Assembly (NCBI GenBank): GCA_905233385.1
Contig: CAJOEH010000006.1
Coordinates: 1-64,000, forward strand
Source of the DNA: an uncultured Oscillospiraceae bacterium
Lineage (GTDB): Bacteria > Bacillota > Clostridia > Oscillospirales > Oscillospiraceae
Reading direction: 5' to 3'
Length of the DNA stretch: 64,000 nucleotides
Numbering within the stretch: position 1 is the first letter of the stretch; every line of letters begins with the position of its first letter. Under the pieces are notes generated by a model. It was not told the origin of the DNA. It ran no database searches and saw only the letters and a program-made list of their open reading frames with translations. The position numbers and the translations under genes were made by a program. This document shows positions 24,985 through 32,408 of the stretch, piece by piece.

Positions 24985-26658
24985 TCAATTCGCCGGCTGC
25001 ACGTTGAAGAAGCTGTGGTTGTCGGCGGTCACGGTGAAGGTCGTGGAGACCTCCTCGTCGCCTGCGGCTTCGCCGCCGGGCTGACCGGGATTGCCGCCGC
25101 CGTCAGGCGGGGTCGGGAGGCTGCCGCCGTCGGACTGACCGGGATTGCCGCCGGAAGGCGGCGAGGGAGGCGTGATGTCGGAGGGTGTGAAGGTGTCCGG
25201 GGGAAGCTCGATCCCCTCGGGCGGCACGATGGGCAGCTCGTTGCCGTTGCCGCCGCTGCCGCCGTTGCCGCCGGGCTGCGCGGGAGGCTGCTCGCCGCTG
25301 CCGCCGGGATTGCCGGAAGGCGGCTGCGTGCCGGGGTTCTCTCCCTCGGGCTTTTCGGGAGGCGCGCCGTCGCCGGGATTCGGGATCTCGCCGGGCTGCC
25401 AGCCGCCGCCGATGCCGGGCATCGTGCCGCCCTTGCCGCCGTGCTGCTGCAGCGTGCCGCCCACGGACAGAGAGTAGGGCACGTCGAGCTGCAGGCCGGG
25501 CGCGGAGATGACCAGCGCGGAGAAGTCGCGCGTCGCGGTGAAGCTGAAGATCTCGGTCTCATTGTCGATGAGCGCGACCGCCGCGCCCTTCTTTACGGTG
25601 TCCGTGAAGGTCAGGTCCATCAGGACCTGCTTGGAATCCGACGAAATTTCGTCGTTGCGCGAGCCGGTGGCGATCACGATGCCGCCGTTGAGATAGATGC
25701 CGAGGTCGGCGTCGATGCCGCCGTCGCCGGTGCGCGGGTTGGCGCTCGCGTAGAGACTGCCGCCGTTGATGACCAGCGCGCCGTTGGAGTCGATGCCGTC
25801 GCCCTCGCTGCCGTTGCCGCCGGAGATCGTGACGTCGCCGCCGTTGATCGTCGTGACGGAGATGCCGTCCTCGTTGGTGTTGACGCCGTCGTCCTGCGAG
25901 TAGATATTGACCGTTCCGCTATTGATTTCAAGGTGGAGTTCGGAATCCAGTCCCTCGTTGTCGGCGGTGACGTTCAGGACGCCGTCGCCCTCGATCCGCA
26001 GGGACATTTTGGAATAGAACGCGCCGTCGAACTTGTAGCGCTTGTCGGTCGTGCCTTCCTTGTAGATCTTCGCGACGTGCGAGCCGGTGATGTTGTTCTC
26101 GTTCTGCAGAACGACGACCGCGCCCGCGTTCGTCAGGTCGGGCGTCAGGGTGAAGTTCTCCTTGTCGCCGCACTCGTAGACGCGGTAGAACAGCACGGCC
26201 GGCGCGACGCCGCAGGTGATCTCCGCGCCGTCGAGCAGGAGGGTCACGCGGGCGTTCTCGTCCTTTTTCGCGTCGTCGCCGAGGTCGACGAAGAGCTGGC
26301 CGTTCAGCGTGCCGGTGACGTGGTAGGTTCCGGGCGCGGTGATGTGGACGACGGTCTGCGCGGCGGCTTCCTCCGCGGTGTGCGCTTCGTCCGCGCTGCC
26401 CGCGCCGTAGGTGTCGTCGTGACCGGCTTCATAATAGATGATATCGTTCGCGGCGAAGACGGCCTCGCTGTCGCAGTCGACCCCGTCGCCGGTGAGCTTC
26501 AGCTCGACCGCGTCCGCGGGGACCTGCGTCTCCACAGCCTCCGTCGCCGCTTCCGTCGGCGCTTCGGTCTCGTCCGCGACCGACTGTTTCGCGCAGGCGG
26601 CGAAGGAGAAGAGCAGGGCCGCCGCCAGAAGGAGCGTGAGAATGGTACGGAATTTCAT
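24985..26658 (-). CDS. Secreted carbohydrate-binding lipoprotein, Cthe_2159 (DUF4353) family
   Basis: A 557-residue lipoprotein (lipobox FAAC). Residues 55-385 form the beta-helix family first described from Clostridium thermocellum Cthe_2159, with repeated turns such as NEGLDSELHLEINSGTVNIY, SQDDGVNTNEDGIS and GDGIDSNGALVINGGS; members bind acidic or cellulosic polysaccharides with calcium. Residues 395-530 are a long Pro/Gly/Asn/Glu-rich spacer (PPSGNPGGSGEQPPAQPGG), unusual in length and probably a wall-spanning linker. The last 25 residues (VSTTFTVTADNHSFFNVQPAN) form a short strand-rich tail. It is upstream of the PPIase gene on the same strand. Confidence 0.87.
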   Translation of the reverse strand: MKFRTILTLLLAAALLFSFAACAKQSVADETEAPTEAATEAVETQVPADAVELKLTGDGVDCDSEAVFAANDIIYYEAGHDDTYGAGSADEAHTAEEAAAQTVVHITAPGTYHVTGTLNGQLFVDLGDDAKKDENARVTLLLDGAEITCGVAPAVLFYRVYECGDKENFTLTPDLTNAGAVVVLQNENNITGSHVAKIYKEGTTDKRYKFDGAFYSKMSLRIEGDGVLNVTADNEGLDSELHLEINSGTVNIYSQDDGVNTNEDGISVTTINGGDVTISGGNGSEGDGIDSNGALVINGGSLYASANPRTGDGGIDADLGIYLNGGIVIATGSRNDEISSDSKQVLMDLTFTDTVKKGAAVALIDNETEIFSFTATRDFSALVISAPGLQLDVPYSLSVGGTLQQHGGKGGTMPGIGGGWQPGEIPNPGDGAPPEKPEGENPGTQPPSGNPGGSGEQPPAQPGGNGGSGGNGNELPIVPPEGIELPPDTFTPSDITPPSPPSGGNPGQSDGGSLPTPPDGGGNPGQPGGEAAGDEEVSTTFTVTADNHSFFNVQPAN

Positions 26659-26699
26659 ATGGGTACCTCCTTGAAAACAATGAACGTGGTGTGGGGTTC

Positions 26700-26789
26700 T
26701 CCGTAGGGAGGCGTCCCCTGACGCCTCCGTGTACTGTTATTCTGCGCGGTTCGTCTTTCGCGGAGGCATGAGGGCATGCCTCCCTACGG
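26700..26789. repeat. Family B repeat, single copy
   Basis: CCGTAGGGAGGCGTCCCCTG at the left and CATGCCTCCCTACGG at the right, with GGAGGCATGAGGGCATGCCTCC as the internal palindrome. The rest of this 290-base gap holds the promoter at 26902. Confidence 0.8.
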
Positions 26790-26901
26790 TCTTCGCAATA
26801 TCAGACGCGAAAATCGGTCCGCGGTTCCCCGCAGAGAAAGATCAAGTGTATTATAGTATGAAAATCCAAACAAACCGTGTGGAAATTGTTAAGAAACTGT
26901 G

Positions 26902-26930
26902 TTGACTTTCCGCGAGAATTCCATTATCGT
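26902..26930 (+). promoter_or_regulatory. Promoter of the Dabb gene
   Basis: TTGACT (26902-26907), a 17-bp spacer, and TATCGT (26925-26930), 20 bases before the start codon. Confidence 0.6.
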
Positions 26931-26949
26931 AACAGCGGGAGGGATGAAC

Positions 26950-27234
26950 ATGATCCGACATATCGTGATGTGGAAATTCCGCGCGGGCACGGAAGCGCAG
27001 GCGGAGGAGTTTTTATCGGGACTGGCGGCGTTAGAGGGGAGAATCGACTGCATCCGCGCCATGACCGTGCGCAAAAGCGCGGTGGAAAACAGCGCGTACG
27101 ACGCGGCGCTGATCGCCGATTTCGACAGCATGGAAGACGTGGAGAAGTATAAGACCGATCCGCGCCATGTGAGCGTCGCGGCAATCTGTTCCGCAATTCG
27201 CACGGAGCGCTGCGCGATCGACGTCGAAGTATGA
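26950..27234 (+). CDS. Dabb (stress-responsive A/B barrel) protein
   Basis: A 94-residue single-domain protein of the Dabb family (IRHIVMWKFRAGTEAQAEEF; later DFDSMEDVEKYKTDPRH). Such proteins form dimeric ferredoxin-like barrels; a few are cyclases or isomerases, most have no known reaction. I start it at 26950 because GGGAGGG sits 6 bases upstream; the earlier ATG at 26944 touches that site. The stop overlaps the next start by ATGA. Confidence 0.88.
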   Translation: MIRHIVMWKFRAGTEAQAEEFLSGLAALEGRIDCIRAMTVRKSAVENSAYDAALIADFDSMEDVEKYKTDPRHVSVAAICSAIRTERCAIDVEV

Positions 27235-27503
27235 AGCAGTGGTGCGTCTATATCCTGCGCTGCGGCGACGGCACGCTTTATACCGGCATGACAGATGATT
27301 TTCCGCGCCGTCTGGAGATGCACCGCAGCGGCAAGGGCGCGAAATACACCCGCGGCAGAGCGCCTTTAGAGCCGGTCTACCGCGAGGACTGCGAGACCAT
27401 GTCCGCCGCGCTGAAGCGCGAATACGCGATCAAGCGGCTCTCCCGCGCGGGAAAGCTTGCGCTGATCGAACAAACCCATTATACCATGCCCGCGGACGCT
27501 TGA
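27231..27503 (+). CDS. GIY-YIG domain protein (UPF0213/YhbQ type)
   Basis: A 90-residue protein with the GIY-YIG nuclease core: VYILRCGDGTLYTGMTDDFP, the Arg in RRLEMH, and the conserved EYAIKRLSRAGKL helix ending. Stand-alone members are small predicted structure-selective nucleases with no established role. It is translationally coupled to the Dabb gene. The promoter for the TPP riboswitch and thiT begins inside its last codons. Confidence 0.92.
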   Translation: MKQWCVYILRCGDGTLYTGMTDDFPRRLEMHRSGKGAKYTRGRAPLEPVYREDCETMSAALKREYAIKRLSRAGKLALIEQTHYTMPADA

Positions 27504-27528
27504 CAAACGCTTTTTCCGGGGATATACT
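27500..27528 (+). promoter_or_regulatory. Promoter of the thiT leader
   Basis: TTGACA (27500-27505), a 17-bp spacer, and TATACT (27523-27528). The -35 box overlaps the TGA stop of the GIY-YIG gene. Confidence 0.8.
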
Positions 27529-27537
27529 GTAATTACT

Positions 27538-27630
27538 TCTTCGGGGAGTCGGATGCTTCCGACTGAGATTGGGCGAGGGACGCCCTGACCCGCGAACCTG
27601 ATACGGATCATGCCGTCGTAGGGAAAGAGT
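27538..27630 (+). ncRNA. TPP riboswitch (thi box)
   Basis: Conserved blocks appear in order: TTCGGGGAGTC, GACTGAGATTGGGCGAGG, CCCTGACCCGCGAACCTGATACGG, and CATGCCGTCGTAGGGAAAGAG. The P1 stem, the pyrimidine-binding CTGAGAT and the diphosphate-side GAACCTGAT are all intact. It lies 54 bases ahead of thiT, so thiamine pyrophosphate should switch off uptake of thiamine. A short hairpin near 27636-27662 (GCCGACGGATCG...CGTCGG) with T residues may be the expression platform. Confidence 0.95.
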
Positions 27631-27683
27631 GCATTGCCGCCGACGGATCGCATCCGTCGGTATTTTTCTTTGAAAGGGGAACC

Positions 27684-28538
27684 ATGATGGAAAAGGAATC
27701 GAAAAAGAAGATCAACCTCTCCCGCCTGACGGAGAGCGCGATGATGATCGCGATCGCCACCCTGCTCAGCATGGCGAAGCTCATCGACATGCCCTACGGC
27801 GGCTCGGTGACGATGGCGTCCATGCTGCCGCTGGTGATCCTCGCCTATCGGCACGGCCTCGGCTGGGGTCTGCTGTCGGGTCTCGCCTACGGCGCGATCC
27901 AGTTCGCGCTGGGAAGCGAGAACATCGGCTATCTGCCGGCGACGAATTTCGTCTACGTGACGGTGATGCTCCTCGCGGACTATCTGCTTGCCTTCGCGGT
28001 GCTCGGCTTCGGCGGCATCTTCCGCAGGACCTGCAAGCGGCAGGCGACGGCGCTCGCGCTGGGCTCCGTGCTGGTCGCGCTGCTGCGGTACGCCTGCCAC
28101 GTGATCGGCGGTTGGACGGTCTGGGCGGCGTTTGACCTGAGCAAGACCGGCCTGCTCTATTCCCTGAGCTACAACGCGACCTATATGATCCCGGAAATGC
28201 TGATCTTAGTGGTCGCGGCGATCTTCCTCGGCAACGCGCTGGACTTCCGTGCGGACAGCCTGCGGCCCATGCCCGTGGAGGAGAAGAGCAGCGCGTCCGG
28301 CGGTCTGCTGATGGGCGCGCTCGCGCTGATCGCGTTCGGCCTGTCCTTTGCCGTCGTGCAGATCTTCGGCAAGCTGCAGGACGCGGATACCGGCAAATTC
28401 ACAACCGCTGGCCTGGGCGAGGTCAACTGGCTCCTCGTCTGCGTCGTCAGCCTGCTGTGCTTCCTGGCGGCGATCGGCCTGCTGATCCTCCGCAGGAACG
28501 GCAAGAAAGCGGCGAAGGAAGCGGAGAAGAAAGAATAA
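27684..28538 (+). CDS. thiT: ECF-type thiamine transporter substrate-binding subunit
   Basis: A 284-residue membrane protein. Residues 14-195 match ThiT/YuaJ, the S component that binds thiamine and works with the ECF energizing module (not in this window): ESAMMIAIATLLSMAKLIDMPYGG, LASGL-like LLSGLAYGAIQF, and YACHVIGGWTVWA. The TPP riboswitch upstream supports this specificity. It is about 90 residues longer than usual: the C-terminus adds a Ser-rich hinge and two more membrane helices (GGLLMGALALIAFGLSFAVV; WLLVCVVSLLCFLAAIGLL) and a Lys-rich tail. The start could be either ATG of an ATGATG pair after AAGGGG. Confidence 0.93.
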   Translation: MMEKESKKKINLSRLTESAMMIAIATLLSMAKLIDMPYGGSVTMASMLPLVILAYRHGLGWGLLSGLAYGAIQFALGSENIGYLPATNFVYVTVMLLADYLLAFAVLGFGGIFRRTCKRQATALALGSVLVALLRYACHVIGGWTVWAAFDLSKTGLLYSLSYNATYMIPEMLILVVAAIFLGNALDFRADSLRPMPVEEKSSASGGLLMGALALIAFGLSFAVVQIFGKLQDADTGKFTTAGLGEVNWLLVCVVSLLCFLAAIGLLILRRNGKKAAKEAEKKE

Positions 28539-28545
28539 TTGCTTC

Positions 28546-28575
28546 GGGGGCGGCGAATGCCGCCCCTTATTTTTG
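28546..28575 (+). terminator. Terminator of thiT
   Basis: GGGGCGGC-GAAT-GCCGCCCC followed by TTATTTTT. Confidence 0.88.
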
Positions 28576-28596
28576 CCGCAACTGCCCCTGCGGCCG

Positions 28597-28763
28597 TAGG
28601 GAGGCGTCCCCTGACGCCTCCGTGCTGTGGATTCAGGCACGTTCCATAATTGCCGGAGGCATGTGGCCATGCCTCCCTACGTGATCTCGTATTACGTGGG
28701 AGCGTTCTTTGTCGAGAGGGACAGATTGCCACGAGCGGCTCCGCCGCTCTCGCAATGACACCT
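28597..28763. repeat. Composite family B + family A repeat, inverted copy at 37425-37585
   Basis: CGTAGGGAGGCGTCCCCTG...CATGCCTCCCTACG joins directly to GTGATCTCGTATTACGTGGG...GGACAGATTGCCACG...TCGCAATGACA. The whole composite recurs in inverted orientation at 37425-37585 with few changes. Confidence 0.82.
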
Positions 28764-28812
28764 TCGATGGTGCGCCATAAATTGCGCAAGGAACGCGCGG
28801 ACAAGTTTTCGC

Positions 28813-28841
28813 TTTACACCGCCGGGGATTTGGTGTAGAAT
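28813..28841 (+). promoter_or_regulatory. Promoter of the coiled-coil zinc-ribbon gene
   Basis: TTTACA (28813-28818), a 17-bp spacer, and TAGAAT (28836-28841). Confidence 0.65.
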
Positions 28842-28871
28842 AGAGAAAGAAACAGAAACGGAGGTGGGCGG

Positions 28872-29531
28872 ATGCATTGTTTACGATGCGGCAAGGAGAT
28901 CGCGGACAGCGCGACCTTCTGCGAAAGCTGTGAAAAAGCGGTCAGCGAGCCGCTGGTGGAGTCTGCCTATCTGAGCAAGCAGATCCTGCTCCCGTCGCGC
29001 AAGCCGCAGCAGCCGCGCCAGGCGCAGACCAAGACCGCCCGCAAGACCGAGCGCAAGCCGGAGGAGGAACCGCCCCGCCGCAGAGGCGCGATCGTGTTTC
29101 TGGCCGTGGTCTGTATGCTCCTGCTCGCAGCGGGACTGTACGGCGCGACGCGCTACCTCAACCTCAGAAGCGAGGCCGCCGCGCTGACAGAGCAGGTCTC
29201 CGCGCTCGAGGAGAAGAAAGCCGGTCTGGAGCGGACGGCCGCCGGATTGAACGATACCGTCGCCGATCTGGAGGAGTCCGTCGCCGATCTCGAGGAGCAG
29301 GTCTCCGCGCTGGAGACCGCCGTCGCCGGGCTCGAAAAGACCAAAGCCGGCATGGAGAAGACGCTGGACTATGTGGATTCGCGCGCGGCGTTCATATCGA
29401 GAGACGGGTCGCCCTACTACCACACCGCCGACTGCGCCGGCTTATTGAAGGATAATTGTTATGTGATCGACGTCGCCGCGGCGAAGGAAAGAGGCTTTTC
29501 GCCGTGTCCCGACTGCCGCCCCGGGGAATAA
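28872..29531 (+). CDS. Zinc-ribbon membrane protein with coiled coil and C-terminal metal-binding motif
   Basis: A 219-residue protein with four visible parts: a zinc ribbon (CLRCGKEIADSATFCESC), a basic linker, one membrane helix (AIVFLAVVCMLLLAAGLYGA; about 76-95), and an extracellular coiled coil of about 60 residues made of near-repeats (LEEQVSALE, VADLEESVADLE). The last 40 residues, with YYHTADCAGLL, then AKERGFSPCPDC, match the HxxxC...CxxC motif seen at the end of many secreted nucleases and SH3 proteins, probably a metal site. It shares architecture with the 8-11 kb cluster. It is followed after 10 bases by a lipoprotein gene. Confidence 0.83.
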   Translation: MHCLRCGKEIADSATFCESCEKAVSEPLVESAYLSKQILLPSRKPQQPRQAQTKTARKTERKPEEEPPRRRGAIVFLAVVCMLLLAAGLYGATRYLNLRSEAAALTEQVSALEEKKAGLERTAAGLNDTVADLEESVADLEEQVSALETAVAGLEKTKAGMEKTLDYVDSRAAFISRDGSPYYHTADCAGLLKDNCYVIDVAAAKERGFSPCPDCRPGE

Positions 29532-29541
29532 GGAGGATTTT

Positions 29542-30396
29542 ATGAAGAAACGTTTTCTGGCGCTCGCGCTCGCCGCGGCGCTCGTGTTTGCGCTCTGCGC
29601 CTGCGGCTCCGGCGACGGAGACGCGGAAGAGACGATCCCCACCGAGGTGCAGGAGGGCAATTCACAGATCACGCTGTTCTCCAACGCCTCCTGCGCGCTG
29701 ACGCTCGAAAGCGTCGGCAAGGACGGCGCTGGCGACTACTGCTGGGAGATCAGCATGGAGAACAAGACGGGAGATACGCTCGTCTTCTCCGTCGATCAGG
29801 TCTACGTCAACGAATTTGAGGCCGACCCCTACTGGGCGCAGTTCGCGAGCGCGTGGCAGACGACGGCCTCCACGATCTCGTGGAGCGCGTCCAAGCTGGA
29901 TGCCTGCGGCATCCGCAGCGTCGACCGCGTGGACTTCCTGCTCTCGGTCTATCCGAAGGGCGACAGCAGGGACCTGATCGCGAGCGAAAAGATCACGGTC
30001 TATCCCAACGGCGAGGCGGCGTATCAGCCGGCCGCCTATGAGGCGGGACCGGACGATACGGTCCTCGCGGACGCGGAGGAGCTCTATGTCGCCGCGACCG
30101 GCTGCGACCCGGACGGCGAATGGGGCTATTACCTCAACGTCTATCTGGAAAACCGCACCGCGAGCGCGCAGGAGTACACCGTGGACAACGTGAAGATCAA
30201 CGGCCAGCTCTGCGACCCGTACTGGTACCGCACGATCGACGCGGGCAAGAAGAGCTTCACCTTTATCAACTGGTACCGGGACGATCTGGAGCACATGGAG
30301 ATCTACGAGGTCTCGAAGATCGAGTTCGATCTGCTCGTCAGCGACGCGTCGACCGGCGCGAATGTGCTGGAACAGCACTGCGTCGTGGAGCCGTAG
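29542..30396 (+). CDS. Secreted lipoprotein of unknown function
   Basis: A 284-residue lipoprotein (MKKRFLALALAAALVFALCAC; lipobox LCAC). The mature part contains two copies of the same kind of beta domain, each about 110 residues: first ITLFSNASCALTLESVGKDG...YVNEFEADPYWAQFAS, then LYVAATGCDPDGEWGYYLNVYLENR...INGQLCDPYWYRTIDAG. Both contain a DPYW motif, so this is an internal duplication. The immunoglobulin-like strand pattern suggests a DUF4352-like fold, a guess. GGAGG precedes the start; it is the second gene of a two-gene unit. Confidence 0.82.
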   Translation: MKKRFLALALAAALVFALCACGSGDGDAEETIPTEVQEGNSQITLFSNASCALTLESVGKDGAGDYCWEISMENKTGDTLVFSVDQVYVNEFEADPYWAQFASAWQTTASTISWSASKLDACGIRSVDRVDFLLSVYPKGDSRDLIASEKITVYPNGEAAYQPAAYEAGPDDTVLADAEELYVAATGCDPDGEWGYYLNVYLENRTASAQEYTVDNVKINGQLCDPYWYRTIDAGKKSFTFINWYRDDLEHMEIYEVSKIEFDLLVSDASTGANVLEQHCVVEP

Positions 30397-30408
30397 GCGC
30401 TTGGCGCA

Positions 30409-30610
30409 GTGAAGCTGTCCTTCGGACAGAGAAATAAGGAAGAAACAGATAAGACCGTCCTGTCATTGCGAGCTTGCCCGGCGGGCAAGCGTGGCAATCT
30501 GTGCCTTTCGATGCGGGACACTTTTCCGAAACATGGCAGACGGCTCGCTTCGCGCAGTGAAGTTTTGCTTCGCAAAGTGAAGTTGTCCTTCGGACAGTGA
30601 AATAAGGTTA
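30409..30610. repeat. Small hairpin repeats flanking a family A half element
   Basis: GTGAAGYTGTCCTTCGGACAG...GAAATAAGG occurs at 30409-30440 and 30580-30606, with a relative TTTTGCTTCGCAAA between. A family A fragment (TGTCATTGCGAGCTTGCCCG...GTGGCAATCTGTGCC) lies inside. No gene is seen here. Confidence 0.65.
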
Positions 30611-30614
30611 AAAA

Positions 30615-30654
30615 CAGGGAACGCTTTCAGATGAAAGCGTTCCCTGCTTTTCTA
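30615..30654 (-). terminator. Bidirectional terminator between the convergent genes
   Basis: AGGGAACGCTTTCA and TGAAAGCGTTCCCT form a 14-bp stem with T or A runs on both sides. It serves the aldolase operon and probably also the opposing lipoprotein gene. Confidence 0.9.
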
Positions 30655-31329
30655 TTTTCTCCCTTTCGGGCGGCCGCCGGTGGTGATGCCGAATTTCCGT
30701 CGGACGGCTTCCAGCTCCGTTAGCTGGGCCTCCGTCAGCAGGCGCACCTCGCCGAGTCCGCGCATGTGCTCATACATAATAATGGTATGCTCCAGGCATT
30801 CCGTGCGGAACAGCGCCTGCTCCACGTCCGCGCCCCAGGTGACCGCGCCGTGGTGCTCCAGGAAACAGCCGTTATATTCCTTGCAGTACTTTGCGGCGTT
30901 CTCGGCAAGCTGCGGCGAACCGGTCACGGCGTAGGGGGCGCAGGGGATCACGCCGAGCTGGACGGCGGTCTCCAGGGAGATCGCGATGTCGAAATCCCTG
31001 CCCTGCGTCGCGAACGCGGTCGCGGCGGGAGAATGAGCGTGGACGACGCCGCCGAGGTCGGGATTCTCGCGGTAGATCGCGAGGTGCATGGCGATCTCGC
31101 TCGAGACCTTCCACGCGCCTTCGATCACCGCGCCGTCCGGCGCGAGGCGGACGAGCATGTCCTCCGTCATGAAGCCCTTGGACACGCCGGTCGGGGTCGC
31201 CCAGACCGTGCCGTCTTCCATGCGGGCGGAGATGTTGCCGTCGTTGGCGGCGACGTAGGCGCGCTGATAAAGCCGCCGGCCCGCCTCTAAAATGGCTTCT
31301 TTCGCTGCGGCGGCAGAGCTGTATCTCAT
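30652..31329 (-). CDS. Class II aldolase (pentulose-1-phosphate aldolase type)
   Basis: A 225-residue zinc enzyme of the FucA/AraD/MtnB superfamily. Zinc ligands are visible in VVHAHSPAATAFA and EHHGAVTWG, and the catalytic Glu in SSEIAMHLAIY. The substrate-phosphate loop is VAANDGNISARMEDG. Its ATG overlaps the mtnA stop, so it acts on what MtnA makes: 5-methylthioribulose-1-phosphate or 5-deoxyribulose-1-phosphate. It could be an aldolase releasing dihydroxyacetone phosphate (as in the DHAP shunt) or a dehydratase (MtnB). I prefer aldolase because the later methionine-salvage genes are absent. The track ORF start at 31749 is a shadow extension. Confidence 0.88.
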   Translation of the reverse strand: MRYSSAAAAKEAILEAGRRLYQRAYVAANDGNISARMEDGTVWATPTGVSKGFMTEDMLVRLAPDGAVIEGAWKVSSEIAMHLAIYRENPDLGGVVHAHSPAATAFATQGRDFDIAISLETAVQLGVIPCAPYAVTGSPQLAENAAKYCKEYNGCFLEHHGAVTWGADVEQALFRTECLEHTIIMYEHMRGLGEVRLLTEAQLTELEAVRRKFGITTGGRPKGRK

Positions 31330-32405
31330 GCGTTCATCGCCTCCGGAAACAGTTTGCGGAAATTCTCCTCGAACGGCGCGCGGACGATGCCGCGCTCGGT
31401 CACGATGCCCGCGAGCAGGCTGTGATCGGTCACGTCGAAGGCGGGATTGTAGCATTCCACCTCGTCGAGCGCCATGGGCTTCGCGTAGTGCAGGGACTTG
31501 ATCTCGTCCGGATCGCGCAGCTCGATGGGGATGTGATCGCCGTCGGGGCAGGAGAAGTCGATCGTCGTCGAAGGGCCGAGGGAGTAGACCGGGATGCCGT
31601 AGTGGTTGGCGAGGATCGCCAGCCCGGACGAGCCGATCTTGTTCGCGACGTCGCCGTTGCGGGCGACGCGGTCGCAGCCGAAGAAGACCGCCTGCACCTT
31701 GCCCTGCTTCATGACGATGGACGCCATGTTGTCGCAGATCAGGGTGCACGGCACGCCCGCCTTCGTCAGTTCAAAGCTCGTCAGGCGCGCGCCCTGGAGG
31801 AGCGGACGGGTCTCGTCGACCCAGACGTGGATGTTCACGCCCTGCTCCTTGGCGAGGTAGAACGGGCCCTGCGCCGTGCCGTAGCGGGAGGTCGCGAGCG
31901 GACCCGCGTTGCAGTGGGTGATGACGCCGTCGCCGTCCTTGAGCAGGGAGAGCCCGTACTCGGAGATCTTGCGGCACATCGCCATGTCCTCCTCGTGGAT
32001 CGCCTTCGCCTCCGCGTCCAGCGCGGCGAGCAGAACGTCGCGCGGATCGCCGCGGTGCGCCAGCGCGACGCCGTCCATGCGGCGGAGCATGCAGCCGAGG
32101 TTGACCGCGGTCGGGCGCGAGGAGTTGAGATAGTCGGACAGGCGGGCATATTCGGCGTAGAAGCCGTCGAAATCGGCGGCTTCAATGCTCTTCGACAAAA
32201 CCGCCATCGCGTAGGCGGCGAAAATGCCGATGCACGGCGCGCCGCGCACGCGCAGCTTGTAGATCGCTTCCCACATTTCCTCCGCCGTCCTTAGGGTCAG
32301 ATACTTCGTCTCATTCGGCAGAAGGGTCTGATCGAGGACGATGATACTGCGGCCGTCGTCGCCTAAGCGGACGTTGACCGCGTGGGTCACGGACCGGACG
32401 CTCAT
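31326..32405 (-). CDS. mtnA: S-methyl-5-thioribose-1-phosphate isomerase
   Basis: A 359-residue aldose-ketose isomerase converting methylthioribose-1-phosphate (or 5-deoxyribose-1-phosphate) to the ribulose form. The family signatures are complete: KLRVRGAPCIGIFAAYAMA, the catalytic Cys in THCNAGPLAT, VDETRPLLQGARLT, and the catalytic Asp in GCDRVARNGDVANKIG. Length is normal. It starts 3 bases after the PNP stop and overlaps the aldolase start, so the three genes form one tight operon. Confidence 0.96.
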   Translation of the reverse strand: MSVRSVTHAVNVRLGDDGRSIIVLDQTLLPNETKYLTLRTAEEMWEAIYKLRVRGAPCIGIFAAYAMAVLSKSIEAADFDGFYAEYARLSDYLNSSRPTAVNLGCMLRRMDGVALAHRGDPRDVLLAALDAEAKAIHEEDMAMCRKISEYGLSLLKDGDGVITHCNAGPLATSRYGTAQGPFYLAKEQGVNIHVWVDETRPLLQGARLTSFELTKAGVPCTLICDNMASIVMKQGKVQAVFFGCDRVARNGDVANKIGSSGLAILANHYGIPVYSLGPSTTIDFSCPDGDHIPIELRDPDEIKSLHYAKPMALDEVECYNPAFDVTDHSLLAGIVTERGIVRAPFEENFRKLFPEAMNA

Positions 32406-32408
32406 TGC

